A DNA stretch of 64,000 bases from Kappaphycus alvarezii (GCA_002205965.3 NADL03000765.1:434001-498000); one strand, 5' to 3'. Counted from the stretch's first letter, positions 1 to 12,116 are shown. Made by a program: numbers and translations. Notes: generated by a model not told the origin, from the letters alone.

Positions 1-2
1 AG

Positions 3-1391
3 GATGCAGAACCTGCAGTCAGAACCTTTTCAGTTGGCTGTAAAGTACTTGTAGTACATGGAAAAGCAATGCAGCAGGCTGTGAAGTGGCCGGCCTTCCA
101 AACCAAGTACTCGAACCCTTGCATCGTCACGGAGGAAAGACACCCGCACTATCAGCTCTGTTCAAGCTCAGGGAAGAGATCAAGGAGGGCCATCCATGCA
201 CGTCGTCTGGTCCCTTACCATCAGAGGCCTGAAGAATTCCTTCTCACACAGGACTATGCGCAACCACGGGGCATACTCATCTTTAACTATAGAATGATTC
301 CTATGGGAGGAAAAAGGGCCTGGGAATGGATCATCCCGGTTACGCGGGACTACTACAATCTCCACGTAATCTTCCATTTCTACATTAATATATGCCTATG
401 TTTTCGTACGTTGAACGGACCATTGCTACCTGAAGAAGATTTCCGACTATTAATAAGAGTTCTATTTTCATTCCAAAACGGAAGGTTCACGGAAGCAGGT
501 CCAGAGTTTGTGGAGGTAATATATCATTACTCTGTAGGAAGATATGGAATGGAAGCTGCCGGAGACTTGTCGCAAACGTATCTGAATATTATCCGTCCAA
601 TTTACGTATTTCTCAAGAACAACCAAGATGTGCGACTGAGAGGTTACGCCTTACCCCCGGATATGGAATACAGGCTGGTCCCGTATCCTCTATGGGAACC
701 TTACGTTTCTCCGCCACAAATTGGGAACGTTGGAGGCGGCGAGGATCCTCCTGAAGCAGTGATGATGACCAGAGGAGGACCTTCAGGAGACAACAACCCG
801 CCCAGAAGAGGTTCCGGTCGTCCCCCGAGAGGACCTCGTGCAGGTCCCAGTACGTCAGGAGCTGGTCGCGGCCATTCATCGGAACCGTACACCACAACTT
901 CATCTCTAGATCTACTTCACAACCATGCACAGCATATAGTCGGAAGAAGAAGATTATCTTTTTGGCTGCGCAATATCTCCGAGGATGCGAACGATGCACA
1001 GGTCATTTCTTATTTCATGATAAGCATCTGTTTATGTTTTAGGGCGCTACATGGACCGCACTTATCTTACGAAGATTCGTTCTTGATGATGCGCGTCCTC
1101 CTTTCTTATCGGCATCCATTCCTCCGGCATCTTCCAGAAGAGTTTGCATATCACATATATTTTTTCACTCTTGGAAGATTCGGAAGAGTCACGGAAGAAG
1201 AATGTATTCAACCCCACCTCGATGTTATCAAACCAATATATGAGGCTATGCTACAAAGTGAGGTACCAGTAATGCGAACCTACTTTTTAGAGCATCATAT
1301 TGGTAATCAGTTGTATCCGTACCCGTTTGAGAGACCATACATTTTATCAATAAGACAGCGATCACTAACGGAAGCAGAAGAAGAGCAGTGA
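3..1391 (+). CDS. Ty3/gypsy polyprotein C-terminus: integrase GPY/F-like domain plus duplicated unknown domain (5' partial)
   Basis: The frame is open from base 3, so the first ATG at 69 is internal and the gene starts outside the window. The first ~75 residues read like the C-terminal GPY/F region of a gypsy integrase: FSVGCKVLV, then KWPAFQTKYSNPCIV, then IHARRLVPYHQRP. Counting from the ATG at 69, a domain of about 125 residues follows twice (about 85-212 and 297-424). The two copies share ICLCFR.L.GP, a central hydrophobic helix-like stretch and a YPY/F..PY ending. A Gly/Pro/Arg-rich linker (about 213-285) joins them. I do not recognise this domain. A polypurine-like stretch and an LTR follow directly, as expected at the 3' end of a gypsy element. 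A decayed relative of the second domain copy lies at 30.3-30.84 kb. The integrase assignment is motif-based; the extension's function is unknown. Confidence 0.72.
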   Translation, partial: DAEPAVRTFSVGCKVLVVHGKAMQQAVKWPAFQTKYSNPCIVTEERHPHYQLCSSSGKRSRRAIHARRLVPYHQRPEEFLLTQDYAQPRGILIFNYRMIPMGGKRAWEWIIPVTRDYYNLHVIFHFYINICLCFRTLNGPLLPEEDFRLLIRVLFSFQNGRFTEAGPEFVEVIYHYSVGRYGMEAAGDLSQTYLNIIRPIYVFLKNNQDVRLRGYALPPDMEYRLVPYPLWEPYVSPPQIGNVGGGEDPPEAVMMTRGGPSGDNNPPRRGSGRPPRGPRAGPSTSGAGRGHSSEPYTTTSSLDLLHNHAQHIVGRRRLSFWLRNISEDANDAQVISYFMISICLCFRALHGPHLSYEDSFLMMRVLLSYRHPFLRHLPEEFAYHIYFFTLGRFGRVTEEECIQPHLDVIKPIYEAMLQSEVPVMRTYFLEHHIGNQLYPYPFERPYILSIRQRSLTEAEEEQ

Positions 1392-1434
1392 CGAGTCGGG
1401 ACGTTCGCCTTGAGCGAGAGGGCGTGATGTGCGC

Positions 1435-2145
1435 AAATTCGCACACGAAAAAAATCTAGATGAGGACCATAATTGTATACAGTATCGGAATTGGGAAGAT
1501 ATTTTTACAGTTTTTGAATTTGCAAGATATTTTTAATTTGGGTGAGTGTGGCAAATTCGTCGGTTGATTTTTTCATTTTAGGACACGCTGTCATAGTAGA
1601 TGTCAGTACAGTTCCAGGTTTTTGGTGATACTACAAGTAGCTCTGAAAGGTCTATATAATGGCCACATCAATTCCCACCCCTGGCCGATGGGTGGCTGGC
1701 ATGGGTATGGCACCTAGATATTTACCTTGAGGAAATATCTTCTAATAGTCTCTCTGGTTCACACGATTACCGTGAATACATTTTATGCTTATTATTATGT
1801 TTGTTTGAGACGTTTGGGGTAGCCAAAAGTCTATATAAGCCGAGTAAACTGCTTTCTTTAGTGGAGGTGAAGCAAGTTGGCAGACAACTTCAAGCCAAGT
1901 CCCGAGTAGTAGGAAGTTGAGAGTCAACTTCGGACCCAAGAAAACTTTTTCTTAAGCTAGTCGCAGAGCGTCGGTGGTAGACCCTGCCCCTTTTATACTT
2001 GCTTGTAGCTTCCTCAACTCTCTTCTATATACACTCCCTTTTGTTCGTTCAACAATACCACGGCAGCACTTTTGTCGCTCGCAACACCTCCTTCTCAAGG
2101 TAATTGGTTCTGAGGATCTCCTCCCCCGCCGATTTACCCCTATCA
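1435..2145 (+). mobile_element. 3' LTR of the gypsy element G1
   Basis: A purine-rich tract (about 1410-1434, gagcgagagggcg) after the pol stop is followed by TG at 1435 or 1438, and the repeat ends in ...ctatca at 2145. From 1711 to the end it is clearly homologous to the other LTR copies in the window (B, C, H, M and others). The shared part includes the TATA sequence tctatataag (near 1830), the ggcagacaacttcaa block and the cttttgtcgct block. The part before 1711 lacks the acidic-protein ORF found in other copies but has its own tctatataatgg near 1650. The exact 5' boundary is inferred. Confidence 0.6.
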
Positions 2146-3238
2146 GCAGTATTGGAAAATCAGTGTACACTCGAAATGACAAGTGCGTAAAATGTAAAAT
2201 AGCATCTGTATTGAACTCTTATCCGTGTATACATTAATTTCCTATGTAAGCATTGTAGTTAAATAGCTATCTGGATAAGCTTTTCGATTTAGCAGTACTG
2301 TAATTGCAGATACTCGTTTGGATCAGATTGTAGACAGCAGGCTCTTTAGCATGATTTTTATTGAATTGAGAGAATGTCCTCCAGCATGATATTGTATTCA
2401 TCGACTTACCTTAGACTATCATGAGGTGAGGTGCCGTTACTATCGTACCACAGTATCTATCTTCCAGTGTAGATATTGTAACTAGATTAATGGGGTAAAA
2501 TAGGGTATTGAATATATTTTCCTGATGAAAGCAATAAAACAGACGAGGCCTAATTTAAGCAGCCACTGGAATGCCTTGGAACATACATACCTTCAAGTTG
2601 TGGCCTTATGTGTTGATCAAAACCCCTTCTAAAAAGTACAGCGTTATTTTCAATGATTTTCGCTCCATGACTAGCGAATGGGATAGCTTGCTTATTTTTT
2701 CTGATATAGGAGTTTTTCAGGCCATTATAAATGAAGCAGTTTCCCAAATTCGATTTCACCCTCCACCAATTGGCTCATCGTGCTGTATTACTTTCAAAAA
2801 TTTCGGTTTTTTCTTTCCTGCTCTCCAGGCTCCATTTCAACTCGCTCTGCTCAAAGTGACAGACGACGAAATCAACTGCCCCATCTTTCTCCCATTTTCA
2901 AAAAATATATATAGTAAGCACTACACCACTGGCTCCTGTTTCAAACCCTACCATGCTGTACCAAGAAAGCAGTCCACAGTAGTTTCGTGACAAACACTTC
3001 CCAGCGCAGAGGCGCAACTCGACCTTGGCTACGTTCTGCGACGCTTACTTCCCAGTATACAAAACTATGGGAAAAGATACTTAAGGAAATATAAGAATTG
3101 CATCGGAAGCTCAATAGCTTCTTTTTACAATAAGGAAGACAGACAAGAAAGAACTCAGCACTTGTGAAGCGGCGAATATAACTGAAAAAAAGAATTTTCA
3201 TTAACCTCATGTGTAAGGCGAATACCATATTTCCTGAA
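2146..3238. other. no gene seen; contains one short dispersed repeat
   Basis: AT-rich sequence between two LTR copies. The only recognisable part is about 2565-2665, which resembles 20735-20835: both contain ttcaagttg[t/c]ggcct followed by tcaaaac. Open frames here look fortuitous. Confidence 0.4.
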
Positions 3239-3243
3239 ACTTG

Positions 3244-4715
3244 TGTTAGACTCGCGCGGATCGGAAGGTATTTTTTTGTCGCCATCATCTGCCGAATTTT
3301 AATTTACTGTACTATCTCCCCTTGCTCAAAATTTCTTGTAGTTCTGGCACGTCCTCGCCCTCTATGGCCCTTGCTTATCCTTATCGTGGTCCTTTCCGAA
3401 TTCACTTCCACTTTTTCTAGATTTTTTTTCAATATCTACCCCACTAAATCGATCCGGAATCAATCAAGTTCTTTTTCACTTTTTGCTTACCTCCGTCTCC
3501 AAATTGATTTTTCTGAGAAAAAGGGCGCAAATGCACTATTACAAATTCCGTTGCAGATTTATCTTACCTATTCCAAATCTATATAATGGGCCCTCGGGGC
3601 CTACTTAAAGCCTTGTATTCCAAGTTTCGAACCTCCCCGATCATTATACTAACCGCACCTCTCTCCCTACCCACTCAAAACACCCTCAATTGCCTACCAC
3701 TCCCAAAGCCCACCAAAATGGACAACCTATGCCCTTTGGAATCATTTCCGAAAATCGCCACCCCGCCCCCTAAACTTCATTTCCTTAATCCCTTTCGGCC
3801 TTTGTAACCGTGATGACTACCTACGCCGAAAAACCAAGAAGATGGTGATCGAATTAGTGTGTCGCTTGCTCGTCGAGGATGAGGTGGTGGACGTAGGTGA
3901 GGGGCAGGAGTTGGTAGTGAAGGAGGGAGCTGGGAGGACTTTCGAGGAGTTAGAACCTCTGGAATTGGTCTACGAGAATGAAGTTGACTAGGAGGATGAC
4001 ATGCAGAATGACAAGGAGAATGAAGACGAAAATGAAGAGGACGAGGAGGATGAGAGGTGGGGAGACTTGAGAATGTTGGATGGCGGGGCCAGGGCTGGAC
4101 ATTATGGAACAAGTGGTCTCGACGCTGAAACAAGATGGGGGTAACTTTAGTGGTTTAGATATCTCTCAGGAGGAAATAGAGAGATATGAGCCGTTCGCAG
4201 ATATTTGTGGAGACTGGTTGGGCAGCACGGATATTTTGGAGGATTTTTTTGGGTCTGATCTATAGAATGGGAAATAAGAGGACCAGATCGATTGTTCGTT
4301 TCTTAGGCATCTTTTTTTTAGAGTATATAATCCACAAAAGTTGTCTTTATGCATTTATTGGTATTTTTGAAATTTTGTTCGGACTGCAGAGGTAGCCAAA
4401 AGTCTGTATAAGCTGAGAAAACCGCTCCCCTGGGATAAGTCAAGCAAGTTGGCAGACAACTTCAATTCAAGTCCCGAGTAGTAGGAAATTGAGAGTCAAC
4501 TTAAGTCCCATGAAAAAGTTATTCTATGCTGGTCGCAAAGCATCAGTGATAGACCCTGTCCCTTCTATAGTTGCTTTTAGCCTTCTCAACTGACCTTCTT
4601 ATCGACTCCTTTCTGTTCTTCCAACTATATCACGGTAGCACTTTTGTCGCTTGCAACACTTCCGTCTTGGGGTAATTGGTTATATGTATCTCTTCCCCGA
4701 CGATCTATCCTTTCA
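3244..4715 (+). mobile_element. LTR-like element copy B, complete, 5-bp target duplication acttg
   Basis: The element starts with tgttagac and ends with cctttca. It is flanked on both sides by acttg (3239-3243 and 4716-4720), giving 1472 bp with TG...CA ends. This pattern is typical of integrase-made insertions, so the copy is best read as a solo LTR or an LTR-derived unit. Inside are a first TATA-like region near 3580, a decayed acidic-protein ORF (3718-4265), the second TATA (tctgtataagctgag, about 4403) and the conserved R-U5-like tail. Confidence 0.75.
3718..4265 (+). pseudogene. acidic LTR-encoded protein, decayed copy
   Basis: The ATG at 3718 begins MDNLCPLESFPKIA, matching the family N-terminus MSNLRPS.PI.K. 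Several stops and frameshifts follow. The Glu/Asp-rich middle survives around 3880-4060. The C-terminus is open (4080-4265) and keeps the family pattern DQVV.TLK.DGG, LDISQEEIE and FADICGDWLGSTDILEDFFG. Compared with the intact copy at 63209-63838, the N-terminal half is out of frame, so this copy should not make the whole protein. Confidence 0.6.
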
Positions 4716-4825
4716 ACTTGTGCCTGAAACAACACTGATTTAAATTGATGTAGAAGCTGAGGTCCGATTCATGCAGAGAAAAATCTGAAATGAAGAAATT
4801 TTAGTTCATTGAAGTCTGGTATGAT

Positions 4826-5836
4826 TTGTTACGCGAACTGCTCCAAAGGAAAAGTTCGCGTAGCAAATCATACAAGACTTGTGAAAAGGTTTCGCCAGCC
4901 TCCATCAGGAGTCTCACAATATATCAAGACACCGTGGAGGCTCACGGGCTTTTGTCTGGATCCTGCTTACAGTCAAGTACTCTCCCGTTCAGTGTCTTTT
5001 GCTCAAACAAAACACCTTCGCAAAAGACAATCAGTGAAGCACTCCACGAGCCTATTAAAGGCGGTACACCTCTCGGAGATGTAATGAGGTAGTCTTTTCG
5101 CGATTCGATGGCGCTAACAGGGGCGACGGAATGGGTGTACTGTTCCCCATGCCCGCGTCTGAAGACTAGTATCGATGCCCGCGAATTCTCGACATAGGGT
5201 CAATACCACTCTCAAGTCCCGCTTTTCGCTCCGGATACACCATGCCAGAGGAGAAACTGTCCGAAAACACTTGACTGCTTCGGGGATCATCTCCTGCAAT
5301 GTGTTAAAAAAGGCCACAGAATTCGAAGACATGACCGCCGAGTACACTTGCTTGCTGTAGACCTGCAGAAAGCTGCTCGTCACCCCGCTATCGAGCTCAG
5401 GGGTGGCCTCCATCGTACAAAGCCAGACATCAGGACAATGGGAAGCACTGGAGGTACGTATTACTTCGATATCACTTTTGTCAACCCACTTGTGCCATCC
5501 AGCAGGAGAGTGCGCACCTTTAACCCGCTTAAATCCCTCAACGCGACAAAGATTGCAAATAATAAAAGGTAATAAACTTTTATCGCGACCGCCGCCCGAA
5601 GCAGGCTCATGCCTATCCCTATATTCACCCTCGCGGGCTGGCACCCAGATGCCTACGCAGTGCTAGCCGACATGCCGGGAACGTGGCTGGTGGGGCAATG
5701 GATACATACGGGACGTTTCGAACGGTTTCAACCCAGAAGCATGCGGCAGCAGCATAGATTTCCAATGCAGCATGCCTGTCGAAAGGCGCTGAGTCAGCTA
5801 TTTAGGAACATGACTCACATTAACCATTATCCTGAA
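4826..5836 (+). pseudogene. non-LTR retrotransposon N1, C-terminal fragment a
   Basis: This is a 5'-truncated, frameshifted copy of the N1 reverse-transcriptase polyprotein. In order it keeps the CSNKTPSQKT segment, the WVYC..C.RLKTSI region, and the zinc-binding CQRRNCPKTLDCFGDHLLQC stretch. After these come KPDI...YFDITFVNPL (the PD...D pattern of the restriction-like endonuclease) and the P.FTLAGWHPDAY tail. Stops occur within the endonuclease part near 5570 and elsewhere. LTR copy C inserted at its 3' side, at 5837-5842. It matches the N1 pieces at 25, 50 and 62 kb. Confidence 0.7.
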
Positions 5837-5841
5837 CATGT

Positions 5842-7839
5842 TGATAGGAGTAAATCGTAGGGCGCAGAGATAGTCAGGACCAATTACCCCAACAAGGAGG
5901 TGTTGCAAGCGAAAAAGTGCTGCAGTGGTATATTTGAACAAACAAAGTGGAGTGGATAAGGACAAAAGTTGACAGGGCTACAATCAAGTATGGAAAGGCA
6001 GATTCTACCACTGATGCTCTGTTAACAGCGTAGGAAAATGTTTCTTGTGTCTGAAGTTGACTCCTAACTTCCTACTACTGGGACTTAACTTGGAGTTGTC
6101 TACCAAATTGCTTGACCTCCACGAGAGGAACCAGTTTACTCAGCTTATATAGACTGTTTAGCTAACTCAAAAGTCTCAAACAAACATACTAACAACCATA
6201 AAATGCATCAAATGTAATCGTATGAAAAAGAAAGACTAACAGCAAATACTAACAGGATATGTATCTATATTGCTTCCTTAATATCTTAGTCCTATAGATT
6301 AGACCCAAGGAACTCATCCAAAATATCTATTCCACCCAAGCAGTCACCACATGTAACGGCGAACGGCTTAGAATTCTCAATTGCCTCCTGCGAAATATCT
6401 AGAACAGTGAAGATGCCCCCATCCTGTTTCAGAATCGTGACCACCTGGTCCACATTTTCCGGCCATTTTCCCGCTATTCCAGCACTTTTCATGTCTACCT
6501 CGCCCTCGTCTTCCTCATCCTCCTTCACTCCTTTCGTCATCTTCGTCAGAGAAGTCAGAGGTCACAACAACTCCCTCAGTCTCTCCTTCATTCTCCTTGG
6601 GAGCCCACCCACCGTTGTACACAATTGACTCCCACGGCTGTACTCAGTCCTTTTCTTCCTCCTTCTCTTCTGCCTTTTTTGCCTGCTCGGAGCAGTTACG
6701 GCGGTCCCACTCCCGAACGCGTTCCCAGCCCAACCATCTACAGTAGTCATCGGAGTGGGATGGATCATTTTCCATCAGGAGCAGAGCGTTGAAGGTGCGG
6801 CGGGGTCTAAATGACTTGGTGCTGATGAGGGAAGGCCAAATTTTGGTCATGTTGAAGGCCAAAAAGGGGTGAGCCGATGGGGTAGTTGATGTCTGGGGGG
6901 TTGCCTCAACGACGTCGATTTCTGTCGGGTGTTAAGCGCACAAGAGCAAATCAAGGTAGAACTGTGATTGAAACTTTGGTTGAGGCTGGCTGGGTTAAGC
7001 TGGCCGCTCCAAACCATGGTTTATATAGAACTGAAGATAGCTACAAGCTAAAGGAAAATGCATTGTAACAGTAGCGAATTCAAAGGTGTTCCTGTAAAAC
7101 AGCCCTGACGGTATCGTAAGTAGCGCTTCCAGAATTGCAGTCGGCACTAGGGACATACTCTTACAAGATGAAAGAAGAACAAGTACATTGGTCCAGGTGG
7201 CATTGGATAGCAGGGCGGCTTTGATTACCAAAGCAATTATATAATATTCCAGTGTGCAACTCGCCCGTACCTATTACAAGAGCACCAATGGGGTCAAAAG
7301 CTGTACACAGAACTGTAAGGAAAGTGTAATGACAGCAAAATGCCTAGTAGCCCTGATTGCAAGGTTACCAGTGGTTTGAATCTTCAGTGCAGTAGATGCA
7401 GTGAATTCGAGTAAAGCTGTAAGGTTTGTGAATGGAGTACAACAATTTAGAAGTTTAAATAGGGAAATGAATTCGACAAAATTAACAGCCTTGGACAAAT
7501 TGAAAAGTGCGAAGCAATGCCACAGCTTTTAATTTGCATGCAGTCAGGACAATAACTAAAAATATGCTAGATAAAATATCGGAACTGAATTTGGAAGACG
7601 AAGCGGATCACGAGTCGAAAGATTCTTATTCTGAAAAAGGAGGACGAAAAAGCTCAAAGAAAAAATAGAAATTGAGTTGCACAATGAATTTGGATTCATG
7701 GGAAAAATCCGTTCTATGATTTTGTTCCTAATCGAAAATTGATGTGAAGAGTTATTTTTGAAGAATCATGGGGAAGGAAAAGACAGAAATTTTTGGAGAG
7801 GGCCACTCTCCTTCCGAAATGACCGTTTCCGTACCAAAA
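5842..7839 (-). mobile_element. LTR-like element copy C, 5-bp target duplication catgt
   Basis: On the minus strand the 3' end is ...ctcctatca next to acatg. The 5' end reads ttttggtac next to another acatg (plus strand catgt at 5837-5841 and 7840-7844). The expected TG start is changed to TT, otherwise the structure matches the other copies. Length is 1998 bp. The 5' third (about 7390-7690) aligns with 46980-47170 of copy M, including gatccgcttcgtcttccaaa. A TATA-like tatttaaac lies near 7455 (minus) and the downstream TATA is in the tail near 6150. Confidence 0.65.
6292..6850 (-). pseudogene. acidic LTR-encoded protein, decayed copy with SIM-like motif
   Basis: It begins at the ATG at 6850 (MTKIWPSLISTKSFRPRR). 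The conserved DDYCRWLGWERVREWDRR block follows, then a Lys/Glu stretch ending in a TGA at about 6644. In the same frame beyond the stop are WESIVYNGG and EGVVVTSDFSDEDDE, a weakened version of the SUMO-interaction-like motif, then another TGA near 6507. The C-terminus is in another frame (6292-6540) and keeps LDISQEAIENSKPFA and CGDCLGGIDILDEFLGS. Two stops and a shift make it a pseudogene of the same family as 63209-63838. Confidence 0.6.
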
Positions 7840-7844
7840 CATGT

Positions 7845-10800
7845 CTCGAATACACCGGGGGATAGCCGAACCGCACTTTTCAAAAATTAAAGAACCAAAT
7901 CAATTCGGGTGTACTGTACACTCTAATTGGAACAATCAGAAAATCAAATCATCCATGCTCTGCCGGGGTGTGCTCACTAATTTCGTTAAATTTGTAAATT
8001 AGGTCCAACCTTTCAGCGGTACTTTTCATTTGCGAAATTTGTATTTTTTTAAGTATCTATTGGATATGAAAAACTGTATCTATGTTCTCGTAATGTCGTA
8101 GAACAGTATGTTGATTGCCCGGCATTATTTCTGTTTTTCAGGTCTATATCCATAAACGTATAGAATTGAGCAGCTACGCATCAATACGAGATTTGCTTTT
8201 GAAAAAGACAGGTTTCCTTGCTTTGTCCTGTATCCTTACCATATTGTGTGCATTTATTTTCAGCGAAATCCAATATACAGGGTGATATCGTCTCAAAGGA
8301 GCATGCAAAGAGGTAGTATAGTAATGTGTAGACCATAGACAAAAATTGGTGAATTTTACACTCCAGAAACAAGATTCAGCAGTAGTTGGCGACATTAATA
8401 AAGCAAGTTTCAAAGGTACCCTCGACTTCAATAAATACATGGATGGCTTCATGGAATTTTTCGACGGCGCCCTGTCAGATGGAAAGGACGGTTAGAGTCT
8501 ACAGGAGGAATCAAACTACCTGGGGCCATATATCGGGACGCAAAAAATTGATGACTTAGTTGCGAAGTCGATTTACGGACCGGCTCCATCATCATAGAAC
8601 TGTAAGCTGTTCGAAGTGCAAAAATGGTTTCTGGGAGGACTAAATACGGTGAAATCATCATTAGAAGGCATTACTAGTTTCCTTGTTGACATAAGTTTGG
8701 CGAGAGAAAGATCCAGCTGGGCTATTGAATCGCGGGCACGTTTCGCCTAAAATGAGTACTAAAGCGATAATGAGGGAGATAAAACGTTTTCCTGCATAAA
8801 TCTGCTATATTACACAAAATACAAACAAAAAAGTAAAATTAAATTAGATTAAAACGAGAATGGCAAATAGTGTGGAGAAAGAGGTTTCGATCCGGTTCTA
8901 CTCTACTTTCGAAATATGAGATTTTGTAAAAAACTTTTGGTATGGTGTCTATTTAATTTCTTTGAGCTCGCAAATCCGTCGTTTGGGTCCTCTTTTTCGA
9001 AGCACAGCTAAAAACGTAATACAAAGTAGATAGTTCAATAGAAAATGAGGAACAAAAGATTACAAAAAAAACTTTCTGTAATCATGAAGGCGATGTTATG
9101 CTAATAAATTTTCAAACAAGTTAGATACCCGCTGTAATGAGTTCAGACTACATTTTTCGAGAAATTAACGGAGTGCAGCCAACCTAAACTAGTGAATACT
9201 GTTGACCCCAGATTTGCGTCCAAAAATCATTTAAAAAATAAATCTGAATAGAACAGAATGACCTTAATTCTGAAATCTTCCACAAAAAAATCAAAAATAT
9301 ATTAGAACGTAACTATTTATGGATTGAATAGCCAATGGCCACAGAAAGCCAAGTCTGATAAACATCAATCGGATCCTAGTGATTTCTATGTATAAAGCTC
9401 TTTATGCATGTTAGGAATAGGAATAAAGTTTTTGATGTGACTTAAGCCAAAATTCCAGTGTAGAGTTTTAATATTAAAGTAAATCCCCCAGTGAATGAAA
9501 GAGGAGGAGAAATAAAACCAAAGGAAAAACTATTCCAATAAAATCGATATTTACGATTTAGATGAACAGGTTTCCCATCAATCTTTTTCGTCCAAGTAGG
9601 CCAACTGTAGAAAGGTAAATTGTATTATAGGAAAGATAAAATTGAAACAACATGACCAAAAATTGCGGTTCAGTCCAGGGACTCGCATTAAATACGTTTA
9701 CTGTACTTGAAAACAAGAATAAAGGAAAACACGTAATTGTTTTACTGTTAGAGTACGGAAGGCTTAAAAAGAACGGAGTTTCGAGTTATGCGCATTACAA
9801 CGCTATATAAAAGGGCTTTTAAAACTCTGTATATAGTAATATATAATTGATAGCCAATCTCCGACCGCCTCAGTTCTTTTCCTGGCTAATGAATTATCAG
9901 TTCTATTTAGAACACAATGAGAGAGCTTAGCTGTGGAAAAACATACATTTGCAACTATACAGAACTACTCAACCAATACTTCGTTACAAAATGATTTGAA
10001 ACATAATAAAACATAAATAGCAGCCCAGTTCTTTATGAGAAACGTATAATTGAATCTTTGGCATTGTCCATAAAATATACCTTTTAGTTTTAAACTATTT
10101 TTTGAAATTTCGCAGAATTTGAGCCTTATTTATGGTTTCCTTCAAATTGGTAGATAATTTTTGAGTCATATGACCGTAAAGCACTAGATCTAGCAAAAAT
10201 ACCCAACAATCTGTTGAGTAGCTGGAAATTTTCCTAGGTTTCTATTTTAATGTAGTGGAGAACCTTTTTTGCCGAAAATGCTATGAAACAACGAAAAAAC
10301 TGATGAAGCTATTATTATATTTGAACTTTTACAGGGCACTTCAAATAAAAGGGGCATGGAAATAATTGTAAGTAGTCTGCGGAGTTCGGAAGGCGATAGA
10401 GTAATTCTGAAGATTGGAATTAAATAAAAAAATTTGTAGTTCCTGCTAAAGACCCATACTGGGATTCATTGAATTTTTAAATTCTTTAATACTTTTTGCT
10501 AGCTGTCTAACGAAACAATAATAAAATTATATCTGTACCTTTTTTAGTATTTCGACGCACTTGGACGGTAATCAAAACTCCAAACTCCATCACCCGATTT
10601 TTAACAGTGCTCAATATAACATACTATGAGCAAAACGACATTCAAAATTTCAATAAAGCTGGGTTACAGCTGTTCAAACTATACATAAGCACAAAACGTG
10701 ATGCAGATCTTTAATTAAATGTACAAAAAACATAAAACAGTTTCATTTGTAGGTTGGATACACAATTATTAGTTTAATTTCTATTAATTAGTAAAATATA

Positions 10801-11770
10801 TTCTCATATAACTAAATTTAAATTTTATTAATGATTTTTTGAGTGGGATAAAGGCGAGGGTTTCAATTACTGTAGCATTTAAGCTGGCTGATACTCAGTA
10901 AACTTGTATCGTGATTTCATTTACGTAAAACGGTACAGCAGGCGCAGGTAGCAAATCACCCTTCCACCATAGGAGGGAGACTACAAAATAAACAAGCCAT
11001 GTTGGAGGTTACTGATAATGAGAACTATCGCTGGAAAGGAATATATTTCATTTCAGCACTGCATCCGTATTTTTATTCTCCTAAAAATTAAAATATCTTG
11101 AACTTTCTGATACATGTGGCACAAACATTTATAAATATGTTTCGTTAAATGAGAAATAAATTATATTTAGAATAAATTTCCGTTGAATTCATAATTCCAT
11201 GGTGACAGTATTTTTCATCTTAAAAAATAAAATAAGTGGTGTAAGATTACGACATAAACATTGACAGATTTCATTCTAAAGTATCTGGAATGAATGCATC
11301 TTTTTGCATTTTCTACTATAGTTTAGCTACCAAGGACCAGGAGAAACATATTAAATTATTTCTCACATCAAATGATTAATTTTTCAATTACTTTTCCGCT
11401 ATTGTTACAATATAGGTTTAAGAAACTTTAGAATCTTGGTATTTTCTATAAATAGTGTAAAGTGTGTTATATTTTTTAATATGGAAGAAACATCGGAGTG
11501 GTTATAATTTAAGAAGTTAAGGGACATTTGTGATGCAATTTTAACTACTAAAAAATCAATAAAGAGATTAACAGTAACAAAACCTACCACACCGATCGAA
11601 TCAAACCTAATAATTTGGAAATTTTCGCAAGACTTTGCCGCAATTTTGTACATTTCTGTAATACTTTTTCTAAGGCTATCTTCTTACAATTTGGATAGAC
11701 TAATTACTAAGTGACGCTGGCTTCATATTTTAAAGATAAATAATCCTTCAAGAGAACATCACGCAAAGCA
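7845..11770. other. AT-rich stretch without recognisable genes
   Basis: About 3.9 kb of low-complexity AT-rich sequence. Frames are short, none shows a family motif, and no RNA gene was noticed. The frames near 8170-8660 on either strand do not resemble a known protein. Confidence 0.5.
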
Positions 11771-11777
11771 GGTAAAT

Positions 11778-12116
11778 TTGGACCCCAAATTTTTGAAAGT
11801 AGATAAACTTTGTTCAAGCTCAGAAGTAGACGAGAAAATATTAACAAGGATGGCAACAAGTGGTAAGAAGGAAAAAAAGAAAGAGAAGGAAGGTAAAATC
11901 GTATTTTTTTACCCTGCGGAAACTCCAGACAATGCAATCAGTCGTCCTGAGCTTTGCAAAGATTGCGAGAAAGAACTTATTAGAGATTCTAAAAGGATAA
12001 ATGAGTATTTATCATCTACACCACAATCTTCGAAGAGTGGAAACAGGAATAATGAATCGGGAGGAAGCTCGAAAAAGAAAAAAAGCCACAAAAGTACCCG
12101 GAAACCGCGAAATTGA
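11778..12116 (+). CDS. hypothetical Lys-rich small protein
   Basis: An open frame of 112 codons; the internal ATG at 11850 would give 88. The translation is not simply AT-biased noise. It has a Lys/Glu-rich stretch (GKKEKKKEKEGK), a short hydrophobic core (IVFFYPAETP), a Cys pair (LCKDCEKELIRD) and a Ser/Lys-rich basic tail (GGSSKKKKSHKS). I do not recognise it. KIVFFYP loosely recalls the start of longin-type proteins such as CCZ1, but the rest does not follow, so I give that no weight. It sits alone in AT-rich DNA. It may be one exon of a gene, or chance. Confidence 0.3.
   Translation: MDPKFLKVDKLCSSSEVDEKILTRMATSGKKEKKKEKEGKIVFFYPAETPDNAISRPELCKDCEKELIRDSKRINEYLSSTPQSSKSGNRNNESGGSSKKKKSHKSTRKPRN

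Noticed and set aside
7562..7669. Small Lys-rich ORF (ends GGRKSSKKK)
   Set aside because: It lies antisense within the 5' part of LTR copy C, which aligns with copy M on the other strand.
8169..8661. Overlapping frames on both strands near 8.2-8.7 kb
   Set aside because: No family motif in any frame; I could not support a gene or element.
11778..11940. Resemblance of KIVFFYP to a CCZ1-type longin domain
   Set aside because: Only about seven residues agree and the following sequence does not fit.
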